Below are positions 25,415-33,215 of a stretch of 40,835 nt of DNA, in pieces. The notes under the pieces are model-generated. The model saw only the letters and a list, made by a program, of their open reading frames with translations. It did no database searches and was not told where the DNA came from. Position 1 is the first letter of the stretch. The number at the start of each line of letters is the position of its first letter. Position numbers and translations under genes: made by a program. The DNA is from Candidatus Brocadiia bacterium (GTDB taxonomy: Bacteria; Planctomycetota; Uabimicrobiia; Uabimicrobiales; JABWCH01), in contig JABWCH010000003.1 in the NCBI GenBank assembly GCA_013359215.1, forward strand, positions 1 through 40,835, written 5' to 3'.

Positions 25415-26107
25415 ATGAAAGAAAGAATTATTTTATTCATCCTTTTTTTCTCAATGCTTTCCATAATGAACGCCGATACGCTCAACATCATTAGCATCAA
25501 TTTTAATACTGGTTTTGATAGCCATGGCGTTTCTTCAGGTCTGTTGCATTTTAATGGAACAAATGGCTTTGAAGTCTATTTTACAGACGATGATTCCAAT
25601 GGTGGATATGGTGGAAATGCCAATGGTGTCCATATCAGCAACCAAAACTATGGCAATGCTAAAGTGGGTACATCGGATCTTGTTTTGGGTGCTTACAACA
25701 ACTACAATGGTTCTTACAATTATCATAGCAGCGGAATCGTGGCTTCCTTTAACCAGGGTGCAAGAAAAGTAAGCTTTGACGATACAGATGATGATGGCAC
25801 TGTCAAAGCTCTTTTTGCATACGATCAATACAATAATCTGATTGGGCAGAGTCCCTTTGCCAGCCGTACCACTGTAGTGGTAGATACAACTATGACTAAC
25901 GGAAAGCTAATCTATAAAGTCGAGTTTGATACAGCAGGCGGTACAGCAGGTGGTTCTAACGATGGAACATACTTTACCATAGACAATTTCTATGCTGAAG
26001 CATACATTGAGCAGACAGCAACACCCCCAGGAATCAATGTTCCTGAAGCCTCTACATGGTTTATGATGCTCTTTGCTTTTGCTGGTTTAGCCTTTAGAAA
26101 GAAATAG
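25415..26107 (+). CDS. PEP-CTERM sorted secreted protein
   Basis: This 230-residue protein has a signal peptide (ending near NA-DT), a Gly/Asn/Asp-rich beta-type body (DDSNGGYGGNANG, FDDTDDDGT), and a C-terminal tripartite sorting signal. The signal is VPEAST, a hydrophobic helix MMLFAFAGLAF and a basic end RKK. The motif is VPEA rather than VPEP, a tolerated-looking variant. PEP-CTERM proteins are processed by exosortase and usually go to the cell surface or extracellular matrix. No exosortase gene is in this window. GGAGG precedes the ATG. Homology of the body is not recognised; the aspartate-rich turns could bind calcium. Confidence 0.8.
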   Translation: MKERIILFILFFSMLSIMNADTLNIISINFNTGFDSHGVSSGLLHFNGTNGFEVYFTDDDSNGGYGGNANGVHISNQNYGNAKVGTSDLVLGAYNNYNGSYNYHSSGIVASFNQGARKVSFDDTDDDGTVKALFAYDQYNNLIGQSPFASRTTVVVDTTMTNGKLIYKVEFDTAGGTAGGSNDGTYFTIDNFYAEAYIEQTATPPGINVPEASTWFMMLFAFAGLAFRKK

Positions 26108-26114
26108 AAACTGT

Positions 26115-26159
26115 GCAAGGCAGTACAATCGGTAGGTAAAACCAGTGTACTGCCTTTGC
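26115..26159 (+). terminator. Hairpin terminator after the PEP-CTERM gene
   Basis: gcaaggcagtaca (26115-26127) pairs with tgtactgcctttgc (26146-26159) with one bulged base. A T-rich stretch begins about ten bases later. Confidence 0.5.
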
Positions 26160-26333
26160 ATCGATAGCTATTTTGTTTTTCAGCTTTCTCACGGCAGAAG
26201 CTTGGAAATCCAAGAAAATATTGAAAAAAATTCGAAAATAACTTGTAAATAGCTGATTTATGTGTGAAAATAAACAAATAAGGCGTTTTGCTTGATATTT
26301 TCTATTTTAAATTTTAGAAATGGAAAGGGAACT

Positions 26334-27755
26334 ATGGAAACTCGGAAGATTAAGATCATGGCATCCTATGACTGGAGCATGCGTTACGGGATGGTCGAGT
26401 TTGTAAAATTTGTTGACCCAGTAATCCGATATAAGGGAAAAGAATATAAAATAGAATTAGGAAGAGTCATTGCTGAACCTATTATATGCGGCCAAAATCT
26501 GAAAGAAACAGCAGACTTTGTCGTAGATCGTACTGTTCACTGGAATGCTTACTATCGTTGTTGGGCGCAACAGGCTCTTCATTCGCAGATGAGCATTGCA
26601 AACAATCCCAATAGTTTCTATGCCCATGAAAAACATAGCACATACGATCTAATGGCAAGAGCTATACATCCTGAAGATCATTTCCCTATCACTGTTCTTT
26701 TACCTCAGTTCTATCCCTACACAGAGGATCAGGAACGCCAGGAAATGTGGGAATATGAGCAAGAATTGATAGCACAGCATACAAAGTTCGGGTTTGATGA
26801 ATTCCGCAGAAAAACAGATTGGCAAAAGATTCATGAAAAACTTCAGCGTTCTGTGCGGTTAAGAGAGCAAAGCAAGCTAGTAAGAGAGCTTTTCTACAGC
26901 AAAGAGCAATATCTTAAAGATACAGTAGAAAAAATCTTCCAAAATCGTTTCCCTCTCTACTTAAAGAAGACATCGGGTGGTGGTGGAAGCGATGTATTTA
27001 AAATCAATTCTCTCGCTGATCTTTATGAAAAATATGATGCAACTCAAGGCAGGAGCTTCCATTTACAAGAAGCTGTAGAAAACTATGATGTTTTTGTTCG
27101 CTGCATGGGTCTTGGGCCACAAATCCTCCCCATGAGATTTGAGCCTGACAAACCATTGCATGAACACTATAGCCCAGAAAAACTGGTTCTACCATTGAAT
27201 TTGCATGAAAGAATGACAAACTATGTCATGCTTATCAATTCTTATTTCCGATGGACATACAATTCTTTTGAATCTATTATCAAAGACGGCAAAATACACC
27301 CCATTGATTTTGCAAACGCTTGTCCTGATAGCCATTTCACATCGTTGCATGTACATTTCCCATGGCTCTTGTGCGCAAAACTGAAATGGTTTGCTTATTG
27401 TGCTGTAACAGGCAAAAACATGAAAAGCGACATGGAAGAAAATGCTTACTTAAATGTATTCAATGATCCAAATAAAACCCAAAAAGAAAAATTTGATTTC
27501 CATGTAGCGATGAGCAAAGAGTATTTTGAGATAGATTCTTTCAAAGAGTTCTGCGAAGAAAATTTCAAAGATTTGAATGAGAAGATGGTGCAGTTCTACG
27601 ACACTCGTTTTGACGATGTCATTCGCTACGCCATTCATTTTAGCGATTTTCCTATTGAAGACCACGCTAATTTCTATCGCCAATACAAAGAAAGAATGGA
27701 CAAAGTATTCCGTCCTAATGCAAAAGACTATTTAAGCATTAGACCTGGCGAATAA
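26334..27755 (+). CDS. Unassigned protein with ATP-grasp-like features
   Basis: This 473-residue soluble protein has no signal peptide. The middle reads like an ATP-grasp core: a Gly-rich loop after Lys (YLKKTSGGGGSDVF, about residues 208-222), then FHLQEAVENYDVFVRCMG, matching the usual Q-E-x-V pattern, then ILPMRFEPD. Near the C-terminal side is GKIHPIDFANACPDSHF, where an Asp and Asn could be metal ligands. The N-terminal 100 residues and the HFPITVLLPQFYPY segment resemble the pre-ATP-grasp fold. I cannot assign a substrate; peptide or amino-acid ligation is a possibility only. The ATG at 26334 follows GGAAAGGGAA and is preferred to 26292. It is a single gene bounded by terminator-like hairpins. 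Confidence 0.6.
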   Translation: METRKIKIMASYDWSMRYGMVEFVKFVDPVIRYKGKEYKIELGRVIAEPIICGQNLKETADFVVDRTVHWNAYYRCWAQQALHSQMSIANNPNSFYAHEKHSTYDLMARAIHPEDHFPITVLLPQFYPYTEDQERQEMWEYEQELIAQHTKFGFDEFRRKTDWQKIHEKLQRSVRLREQSKLVRELFYSKEQYLKDTVEKIFQNRFPLYLKKTSGGGGSDVFKINSLADLYEKYDATQGRSFHLQEAVENYDVFVRCMGLGPQILPMRFEPDKPLHEHYSPEKLVLPLNLHERMTNYVMLINSYFRWTYNSFESIIKDGKIHPIDFANACPDSHFTSLHVHFPWLLCAKLKWFAYCAVTGKNMKSDMEENAYLNVFNDPNKTQKEKFDFHVAMSKEYFEIDSFKEFCEENFKDLNEKMVQFYDTRFDDVIRYAIHFSDFPIEDHANFYRQYKERMDKVFRPNAKDYLSIRPGE

Positions 27756-27777
27756 AACTTTACTCGTGCATTGCTAA

Positions 27778-27812
27778 CTTTCAGTGTAACCATTTACACT
27801 GAAAGGGTTTTA
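27778..27812 (+). terminator. Rho-independent terminator after the ATP-grasp-like gene
   Basis: A perfect 12-bp stem, ctttcagtgtaa (27778-27789) with ttacactgaaag (27794-27805), has a CCAT loop and is followed by ggttttat. Confidence 0.7.
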
Positions 27813-27819
27813 TATACTA

Positions 27820-27870
27820 ACCCATAGTGCTGTCAAATTAAGGCATTGTTAATTTGACAGCATTATGGGT
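27820..27870. repeat. Second long inverted repeat upstream of rmuC
   Basis: acccatagtgctgtcaaatta (27820-27840, 21 bases) is inverted at 27850-27870 with one mismatch and a 9-base loop. It includes the ATG at 27865, which makes that codon an unlikely start for rmuC. It may be a second terminator or a regulatory hairpin. Confidence 0.6.
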
Positions 27871-27903
27871 GGTTTTACGTTGTACAAATTTTTCCAAGAG
27901 CGG

Positions 27904-29319
27904 ATGATAAAAATTGCAATGGAAATATTTTTAGCAGCAAGTGCAGTAGGAGGCTTTGTTCTTGGTTTACTGCTTTTTTTCTTCATCCAAAGACCTCACA
28001 AAATTTACCTTGAAGCAAGGATTCAGGAATTGCATAGAGATATTCTATCTCACAAGGAAAAAACAAAGGCTTTAGAAGAGGAAAATAAAGATCTTTACCA
28101 AAATCAAGGCAAGCTGGAAACCCTTCTATGCCAGGAAAAAAAAGCAAACCAGGAAAAAATTGCTTTACTCCAAGAAGCCAAAGAAAGCCTGGGGCATCTC
28201 TTCCAGTCTCTATCCAATGAAGCTTTGAAGCAAAACAATGAATCGTTTTTGACTTTAGCACAAAGCATTTTAAGCCAATACCAATCTCAAGCCCAATCCA
28301 TTCTTAGCCAAAAAGAAGAATCTGTCCATAGCATGGTATTTCCTATAAAAGATTCTCTCCACCGCCTAAGCTACCAGGTCGATGAGCTAGAAAAAGCAAG
28401 ATTAAGAGCTTACAGCAGCCTTGTGGAACAGATCAAATCCCTAAACATGAACAATGAGAAACTCCAATCCGAGACAGGCAATCTGGTAAAAGCCTTGCGA
28501 ATGCCCATTGTGAGGGGAAGATGGGGCGAGATTCAGTTGAAACGAGTGGTCGAAATCGCAGGGATGCTAGACCACTGCGACTTTAGCGAGCAACAAAGCG
28601 TCACGACAGAGACAGGAAGGCTAAGACCTGACTTGATTATCCATTTGCCTGGAGACAAGTATATTGTCGTAGATGCTAAAGCTCCTTTGCAAGCCTATCT
28701 TGACGCTATAGAATCTACAGACGACCAGGTTCGGCTGGTTAAGTTTAAAGAACACTCTCGGCAAATCCGATCCCATATATCGAATCTTAGTGCCAAATCC
28801 TATTGGGAACAATTTCAGCCTAGCCCAGAGTTTGTGGTGCTTTTTTTACCAGGAGAATCTTTTTTTAGCGCAGCACTAGAACAAGATTCCTCTTTGATTG
28901 AAGATGGTGTTCAACAGCAGGTGATTCTGGCAACACCAACAACGCTTATTTCTTTGCTTCGCGCTGTACACTACGGATGGAGGCAAGAAAGAATCGCAGC
29001 CAATGCGCAGCAGATCAGTGAGTTAGGGCAAGAGCTTTATGAACGCATTGGTGTTATGGTCGATCATCTCAATAAAATTGGGCTTTTTTTAGGGAAGTCT
29101 GTTGAAGCCTTTAATTCCTCTGTTTCTTCATTTGACGCAAGGATTCTCCCTTGCGCCAGGAAATTCAAGGAATTAGGCATAGGCAGCAAAAAAGAAATTG
29201 AAAGCATACCTACCATCGATAAAAATATTCGCTTTCTGTGTGGAACTCAGCCAGATATAAAAGAAACAGCAGAGCAAAAGCAATTTCTCTTTGATGAATG
29301 GCCACAAAATGAATCGTAA
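27904..29319 (+). CDS. rmuC: RmuC-family DNA recombination protein
   Basis: An N-terminal transmembrane helix (about residues 6-28) is followed by a long coiled coil to about residue 190. The RmuC core then follows: RGRWGEIQLKRVVEIAGML at about 203-221, RPDLIIHLPGDKYIVVDAKAPL (the PD-(D/E)xK-like D...DAK), YWEQF..SPEFVVLFLPGE and ILATPTTLISLLRAVHYGW. RmuC limits certain recombination or inversion events and is thought to be a nuclease-related protein. Start choice is uncertain: ATG 27865 lies inside an inverted repeat, so 27904 or 27919 is preferred. The end overlaps the next gene by 11 bases, implying an operon. Confidence 0.9.
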   Translation: MIKIAMEIFLAASAVGGFVLGLLLFFFIQRPHKIYLEARIQELHRDILSHKEKTKALEEENKDLYQNQGKLETLLCQEKKANQEKIALLQEAKESLGHLFQSLSNEALKQNNESFLTLAQSILSQYQSQAQSILSQKEESVHSMVFPIKDSLHRLSYQVDELEKARLRAYSSLVEQIKSLNMNNEKLQSETGNLVKALRMPIVRGRWGEIQLKRVVEIAGMLDHCDFSEQQSVTTETGRLRPDLIIHLPGDKYIVVDAKAPLQAYLDAIESTDDQVRLVKFKEHSRQIRSHISNLSAKSYWEQFQPSPEFVVLFLPGESFFSAALEQDSSLIEDGVQQQVILATPTTLISLLRAVHYGWRQERIAANAQQISELGQELYERIGVMVDHLNKIGLFLGKSVEAFNSSVSSFDARILPCARKFKELGIGSKKEIESIPTIDKNIRFLCGTQPDIKETAEQKQFLFDEWPQNES

Positions 29320-30613
29320 ATTAGAAACCGTAGTCAAAATAGAAGGCATTAGCAAAAAATATACAATTAAGCACCAGCAAGGAAAAGCACGCTACCAGAC
29401 GCTACGAGAATCCATTGAGAATGTTTGCAAAAATATCCTAGGAAAGAACAGAGGCCAGACACAAGAAGAATTCTGGGCATTAAAGGATATCAATTGTGAA
29501 ATAGCCAGAGGAGAAAGAGTAGCCTTTATTGGCCGCAACGGTGCTGGAAAATCCACTCTTCTAAAAATACTGTGTCGTGTTACTCATCCTACAACAGGGA
29601 GAATAACCATGCGGGGAAAGGTTGCCAGTATATTGGAGGTAGGGACTGGATTCCATCATGAGCTTACAGGAAGAGAAAATATTTATATGAATGGTGCTAT
29701 CCTGGGCATGTCAAAACAGGAAATTAAAAAAAAATTCGATGATATTGTCCAATTCTCTGAAATAGAAAAATTTTTGGATACACCTGTTAAAAGGTATTCT
29801 TCTGGTATGTATGTGAGGCTTGCTTTCTCTGTTGCTGCGCACCTTTTCTCTGATATTTTGATTGTAGATGAAGTGTTGGCAGTAGGGGACTATCAGTTTC
29901 GAGAAAAATGTCTGCAAAAAATGAACTCTGTTGCAATAGAGGAGCAAAGAACCATTTTGTTTGTCTCTCATTCTATAGAATACATCAAAAGGCTATGCAC
30001 TCGCACTATATGGCTGCAAGAGGGAAAAATCCAGAGAGATTCTGTTGACATAGAAGAAACCATGAAACTTTATACCAGCCAGGAAGCCAGCTCTTATGCT
30101 TTACCTTCTGTATGGTTGAGCAACCAAAGAAGAGAAAAGCAGAATAAAAATCCATATTATAGTATAAAAAAGTTTTACTTAGGTGACAATGAAGGTAAAA
30201 ACCTCTATACGATTGAAAATGATGATATTTATTTTGTATATGTAGAATTGGATGTGATGGAAGAGCATGCTTTTCTCTCTGCTGGCTATCGTGTTGTTCA
30301 TGAAAATGGAATGCTAGTTTACTTCTCTGGCTCTAGCGATAAAGGGATAGGTAAAATACCGCCTTTAAAACAAGGCTTTAACCAGATCCGATCCCAAATC
30401 CCTGCCCATTTTTTAAGGGAAGGAATGTACAAAGTAGAATTCATAGGCTATCTATGCAACCAAGAATTCCCTTTTTTGCACCCTTCCTTTACCAAAGTCC
30501 CTTTTTTTACTTTTGAGGTTGCGAATGATCTAAAAGAAAAAGAATTTTGGAAAGAAAAAGACACCTTGGTTTCCCCTGTTGTGGAATGGGAAATAAAAGT
30601 ACATGAGGTATAA
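29309..30613 (+). CDS. Wzt-like polysaccharide-export ABC ATPase
   Basis: This protein is about 434 residues long, with a complete nucleotide-binding domain. Walker A GRNGAGKST lies at residues 75-83, the signature is YSSGM at 163-167 (the form typical of Wzt/TagH), Walker B is ILIVDEVLAVGD, and the switch His is in FVSHS. Residues about 265-430 form the C-terminal Wzt-type beta-sandwich that in O-antigen transporters binds the polysaccharide non-reducing end (ENDDIYFVYVELDV, LSAGYRV, GMYKVEFIGYLC). The cognate ABC-2 permease is not adjacent in this window. The gene overlaps rmuC by 11 bases when started at 29309; ATG 29294 is an alternative. Neither has a clear ribosome site, suggesting translational coupling. 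Confidence 0.88.
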   Translation: MNRKLETVVKIEGISKKYTIKHQQGKARYQTLRESIENVCKNILGKNRGQTQEEFWALKDINCEIARGERVAFIGRNGAGKSTLLKILCRVTHPTTGRITMRGKVASILEVGTGFHHELTGRENIYMNGAILGMSKQEIKKKFDDIVQFSEIEKFLDTPVKRYSSGMYVRLAFSVAAHLFSDILIVDEVLAVGDYQFREKCLQKMNSVAIEEQRTILFVSHSIEYIKRLCTRTIWLQEGKIQRDSVDIEETMKLYTSQEASSYALPSVWLSNQRREKQNKNPYYSIKKFYLGDNEGKNLYTIENDDIYFVYVELDVMEEHAFLSAGYRVVHENGMLVYFSGSSDKGIGKIPPLKQGFNQIRSQIPAHFLREGMYKVEFIGYLCNQEFPFLHPSFTKVPFFTFEVANDLKEKEFWKEKDTLVSPVVEWEIKVHEV

Positions 30614-30681
30614 CTTTTATCATTAAAGTTCAAGGGATAAAAAAAATTATATAAGCCATGGAGAATAAACGGAGTAGCAGT

Positions 30682-31713
30682 ATGATCCAGAAAAGTTTTT
30701 TTTTACTTTTTGCAATGCTTTGTTCCTGTGCTTTTCTAGGCAGATTGATAGACTCTGATCTGGAGGGAATCAAAAAAGACCGTTTTGCTTCTTCCACAGG
30801 TCATGAAATGCTAAAAATACTTTTCAAAGAAGATCGGTTAGGCTATATTTATGAAAACGATTTTTTTGTGAAAAAAGTATGGGGAGGAAACATCGTGACC
30901 CAGGCTATTGGGCAAAACATAGAGATTAACTACACACGAAACGACTTTGACAAGCTCAAATTGCTTTTGGGAGATGATCTTAGCCTTGGGCCTGAATTAG
31001 AGGCAATAGACTATATAACACTGAAATTAGAAGATATAAAACGCCATGAACTGGTGGATTTTCAACCTTTAATCGAATACATGGGCAAAGATGAAACAGA
31101 AACCTTAAAAAAACCCTTTGTTGTCTCTATGATAAACGTAAGCAAATTTAGTGTAGAAGCATATCAAAAGACGACAGGTGAGTTTGGCGCAGTGTATCGC
31201 CCCTATCCTGGAATTACCTTAAAAGGAAGCACAGGGACAAGCGGGAAAAAAGAAGATAAGCAAACAAGCTATAATGTTTTTATTGGTTATAAACTCTACG
31301 ATGGCTATAAATGGATCGACAATTTCCAAAATATGCCTAAAGTAGATATTTGGATTGTTGAGCCAAAAGAAGATGAACTGATTAATAGAGTAAGAGCAAG
31401 AGTAAAAGGCTCTTTGCCTTATTACTCCGCTTTGGAAGAAGACTATAAAAACAAGCTTTCTTTATATATCATGACCCAAAACGAATACCAGGATGATTGG
31501 ATATTGCAATCCAAAGTTCGTATAGATACGCAAGGGTATTTTGAAGGGATTGTCAAGCTAGGAGATTTAGAGCAGGGAAATGGACATCGTTACAGTATAG
31601 CTGTTTTCGCTACGTATTTTAAAATAAACAGGGAAGTGAATTCCAAAATTCCTTTTTTGCCCTTCAATAAGGGCAAATATGTTATCAATGTAAAACGCCA
31701 GGACGACTTTTAG
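30682..31713 (+). CDS. Lipoprotein of unknown function
   Basis: The signal sequence MIQKSFFLLFAMLCSC gives a lipidated C16. The remaining 327 residues are mixed alpha/beta, with no motif I can assign. The second half (TLKGSTGTSGKKEDKQTSYN, then VFIGYKLYDGYKWIDN, SLYIMTQNEYQDDWILQSKV) reads as beta-rich. The ATG at 30682 follows CGGAG; the upstream ATG at 30658 would place charged residues before the signal. It ends 11 bases before the esterase gene, and its TAG stop overlaps that gene's AGGAGG, so the two are coupled. Possibly an envelope partner of the esterase, but this is inference from position only. Confidence 0.7.
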   Translation: MIQKSFFLLFAMLCSCAFLGRLIDSDLEGIKKDRFASSTGHEMLKILFKEDRLGYIYENDFFVKKVWGGNIVTQAIGQNIEINYTRNDFDKLKLLLGDDLSLGPELEAIDYITLKLEDIKRHELVDFQPLIEYMGKDETETLKKPFVVSMINVSKFSVEAYQKTTGEFGAVYRPYPGITLKGSTGTSGKKEDKQTSYNVFIGYKLYDGYKWIDNFQNMPKVDIWIVEPKEDELINRVRARVKGSLPYYSALEEDYKNKLSLYIMTQNEYQDDWILQSKVRIDTQGYFEGIVKLGDLEQGNGHRYSIAVFATYFKINREVNSKIPFLPFNKGKYVINVKRQDDF

Positions 31714-31724
31714 GAGGATTTTCT

Positions 31725-32930
31725 TTGATTCATAAAATCATTTTTATTTTTTTGCTGTTTTGTTGTATAAGCCAGAGCTTTGCGTGGGAAGAATGGATTT
31801 CTCAGTTGCAAAAAGCTCCTGTGGAAAAAAAGAATGAGATTGTAGAGAATTTTTTAAAAGACAGGCAAGGTGCTTTTCCTCTTGTTCAAGGCACAAAAGC
31901 AATCTTTGTTTATTTTGGGGAAGGCAGTTCTGTATCAGTAGCTGGGGATTTTAATGGATGGCAGCCTGTGTCAGCGATGAAACAAGTTCCACAAACGAGA
32001 CTGTGGTATTTTGTTCATGAATTCCCCATAGACTCTCGCATGGAATATAAAATTGTCGTGGATAACGATTGGATACTAGATCCTTTGAATCCCAAAAAAG
32101 ATTTAGGGGGATATGGCTATAATTCTGATTTGTGGATGCCTTCCTATACAAGTCCTTCCTGGCTGAACAAAAAACCAGAAAATAAAGGCCAGGTTTTGTC
32201 CTTTATTATTGAGAGCAAAATTTTGTCTAATTCCCGCAAGTTACAGGTATATACTCCTTTTCAGTATGACCCCCAGAAAAAATACCCACTTTTGATTGTA
32301 CATGATGGAAATGATTATATCCAAATGGCTTATACAACCAAGCTTTTGGATCTTTTGATACAGGAAAAACGGATTGTTCCTCTTGTAGCTGCTTTTATCG
32401 ATCCAGTGAAGCGTTTTGAAGAGTATGGCTGCTCTGAAGAATACTATCAGTTTACAAAAACCGAGCTTGTTCCTTTTTTAGAAAGGGAATTTTCTATTAC
32501 TTTGGATCGTTCCCAACGCGCTTTTGCAGGGGCATCTATGGGTGGGCTTGTTTCGTTTCATCTTGCCTACAAAATGCACGAATCTTTTGGAAAAGCTCTT
32601 TGCCAGTCTGGGGCTTTTTTGTTTCGGGAAATCAAAGACAGAGAAGAGTCTCCTAAAATCTGGGATGCTTTGGATAGCGTAGACTATTCTAAAATCCAGA
32701 GTTCTTGCTTTTGGCTAGATTGTGGAACAATTGGCCCATTGGAACAATTGTTGCTCAAAGGGAATCACGTATTGATCAAAAAATTTAGCCAGGAAAGAGT
32801 TCCCTACACCTACAGAGAATTGCCAGAAGCTCATAATTGGGGAAGCTGGCGTAAAGTTTTAGAAGATGCCCTTATTCATCTTTTTGGAAATGCCCATCAG
32901 GAAAAAAAACATCCTGAGCAAGAAAAATAA
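31725..32930 (+). CDS. Secreted esterase with CBM48-like N-terminal domain
   Basis: This 401-residue protein starts at TTG 31725, with AGGAGG seven bases upstream. A signal peptide of about 19 residues ends near SFA-WE. Residues about 45-130 form an early-set/CBM48-like domain (SVSVAGDFNGWQPV, LWYFVHEFP). An Enterochelin-esterase-type alpha/beta-hydrolase domain follows, with YPLLIVHDGNDY, nucleophile S271 in GASMGG and H370 in EAHNWGSW; the acid residue is probably in the DCGT segment. The family hydrolyses esters on siderophores, polysaccharide acyl groups or similar. With a Wzt-type exporter two genes upstream, a carbohydrate esterase acting on cell-surface glycans is plausible but unproven. 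Confidence 0.85.
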   Translation: MIHKIIFIFLLFCCISQSFAWEEWISQLQKAPVEKKNEIVENFLKDRQGAFPLVQGTKAIFVYFGEGSSVSVAGDFNGWQPVSAMKQVPQTRLWYFVHEFPIDSRMEYKIVVDNDWILDPLNPKKDLGGYGYNSDLWMPSYTSPSWLNKKPENKGQVLSFIIESKILSNSRKLQVYTPFQYDPQKKYPLLIVHDGNDYIQMAYTTKLLDLLIQEKRIVPLVAAFIDPVKRFEEYGCSEEYYQFTKTELVPFLEREFSITLDRSQRAFAGASMGGLVSFHLAYKMHESFGKALCQSGAFLFREIKDREESPKIWDALDSVDYSKIQSSCFWLDCGTIGPLEQLLLKGNHVLIKKFSQERVPYTYRELPEAHNWGSWRKVLEDALIHLFGNAHQEKKHPEQEK

Positions 32931-32948
32931 ATTTAGTAAAATTTTTAC

Positions 32949-32976
32949 TTGTAATCTTTAAAAAATTTTCTATACT
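32949..32976 (+). promoter_or_regulatory. Possible promoter for the selenocysteine tRNA
   Basis: TTGTAA at 32949-32954 and TATACT at 32971-32976 are spaced by 16 bases. A palindrome (caaatca-tt-tgatttg, 33011-33026) and the hairpin at 33030-33056 lie between it and the tRNA. Confidence 0.4.
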
Positions 32977-33029
32977 GGTTCTATTGTTTTCCATGGTAAA
33001 GAAAACATAGCAAATCATTTGATTTGATA

Positions 33030-33056
33030 AGGCTGTTTCCTATAGGAAAACAGCCT
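33030..33056 (+). terminator. Hairpin upstream of tRNA-Sec
   Basis: aggctgtttcc (33030-33040) pairs with ggaaaacagcct (33045-33056) around TATA, with one bulge. There is no T-tract, so it could equally be a processing or regulatory structure just before the tRNA. Confidence 0.4.
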
Positions 33057-33073
33057 ATAACCATATTTTATAT

Positions 33074-33169
33074 GGGAGTAGAAGGGTCCTGGTGGGCCTC
33101 GCTGGCTTCAACCCAGTAGAAGGGCCGTTAAACGTTCTTGGTGGGTTCGATTCCCATGTACTCCCGCCA
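33074..33169 (+). tRNA. selC: tRNA-Sec (anticodon UCA)
   Basis: The molecule is 96 bases including an encoded CCA. The acceptor arm is GGGAGTA/TACTCCC. The D arm is GGTCC-TGGT-GGGCC, and the anticodon stem is GCTGG/CCAGT around the loop CTTCAAC, giving anticodon TCA at 33108-33110. A long variable arm follows, then T arm GTGGG-TTCGATT-CCCAT and discriminator G, which SerRS requires on tRNA-Sec. The overall length and long variable arm fit selC rather than a UGA suppressor of another class. The organism should therefore insert selenocysteine, although no recoded TGA was found in the window's genes. The eighth acceptor pair would be G-G. Confidence 0.92.
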
Positions 33170-33215
33170 ATATGTTTTTTAAAAAATGCAGCGATTTCAG
33201 ATCAGGAGACTAAGC

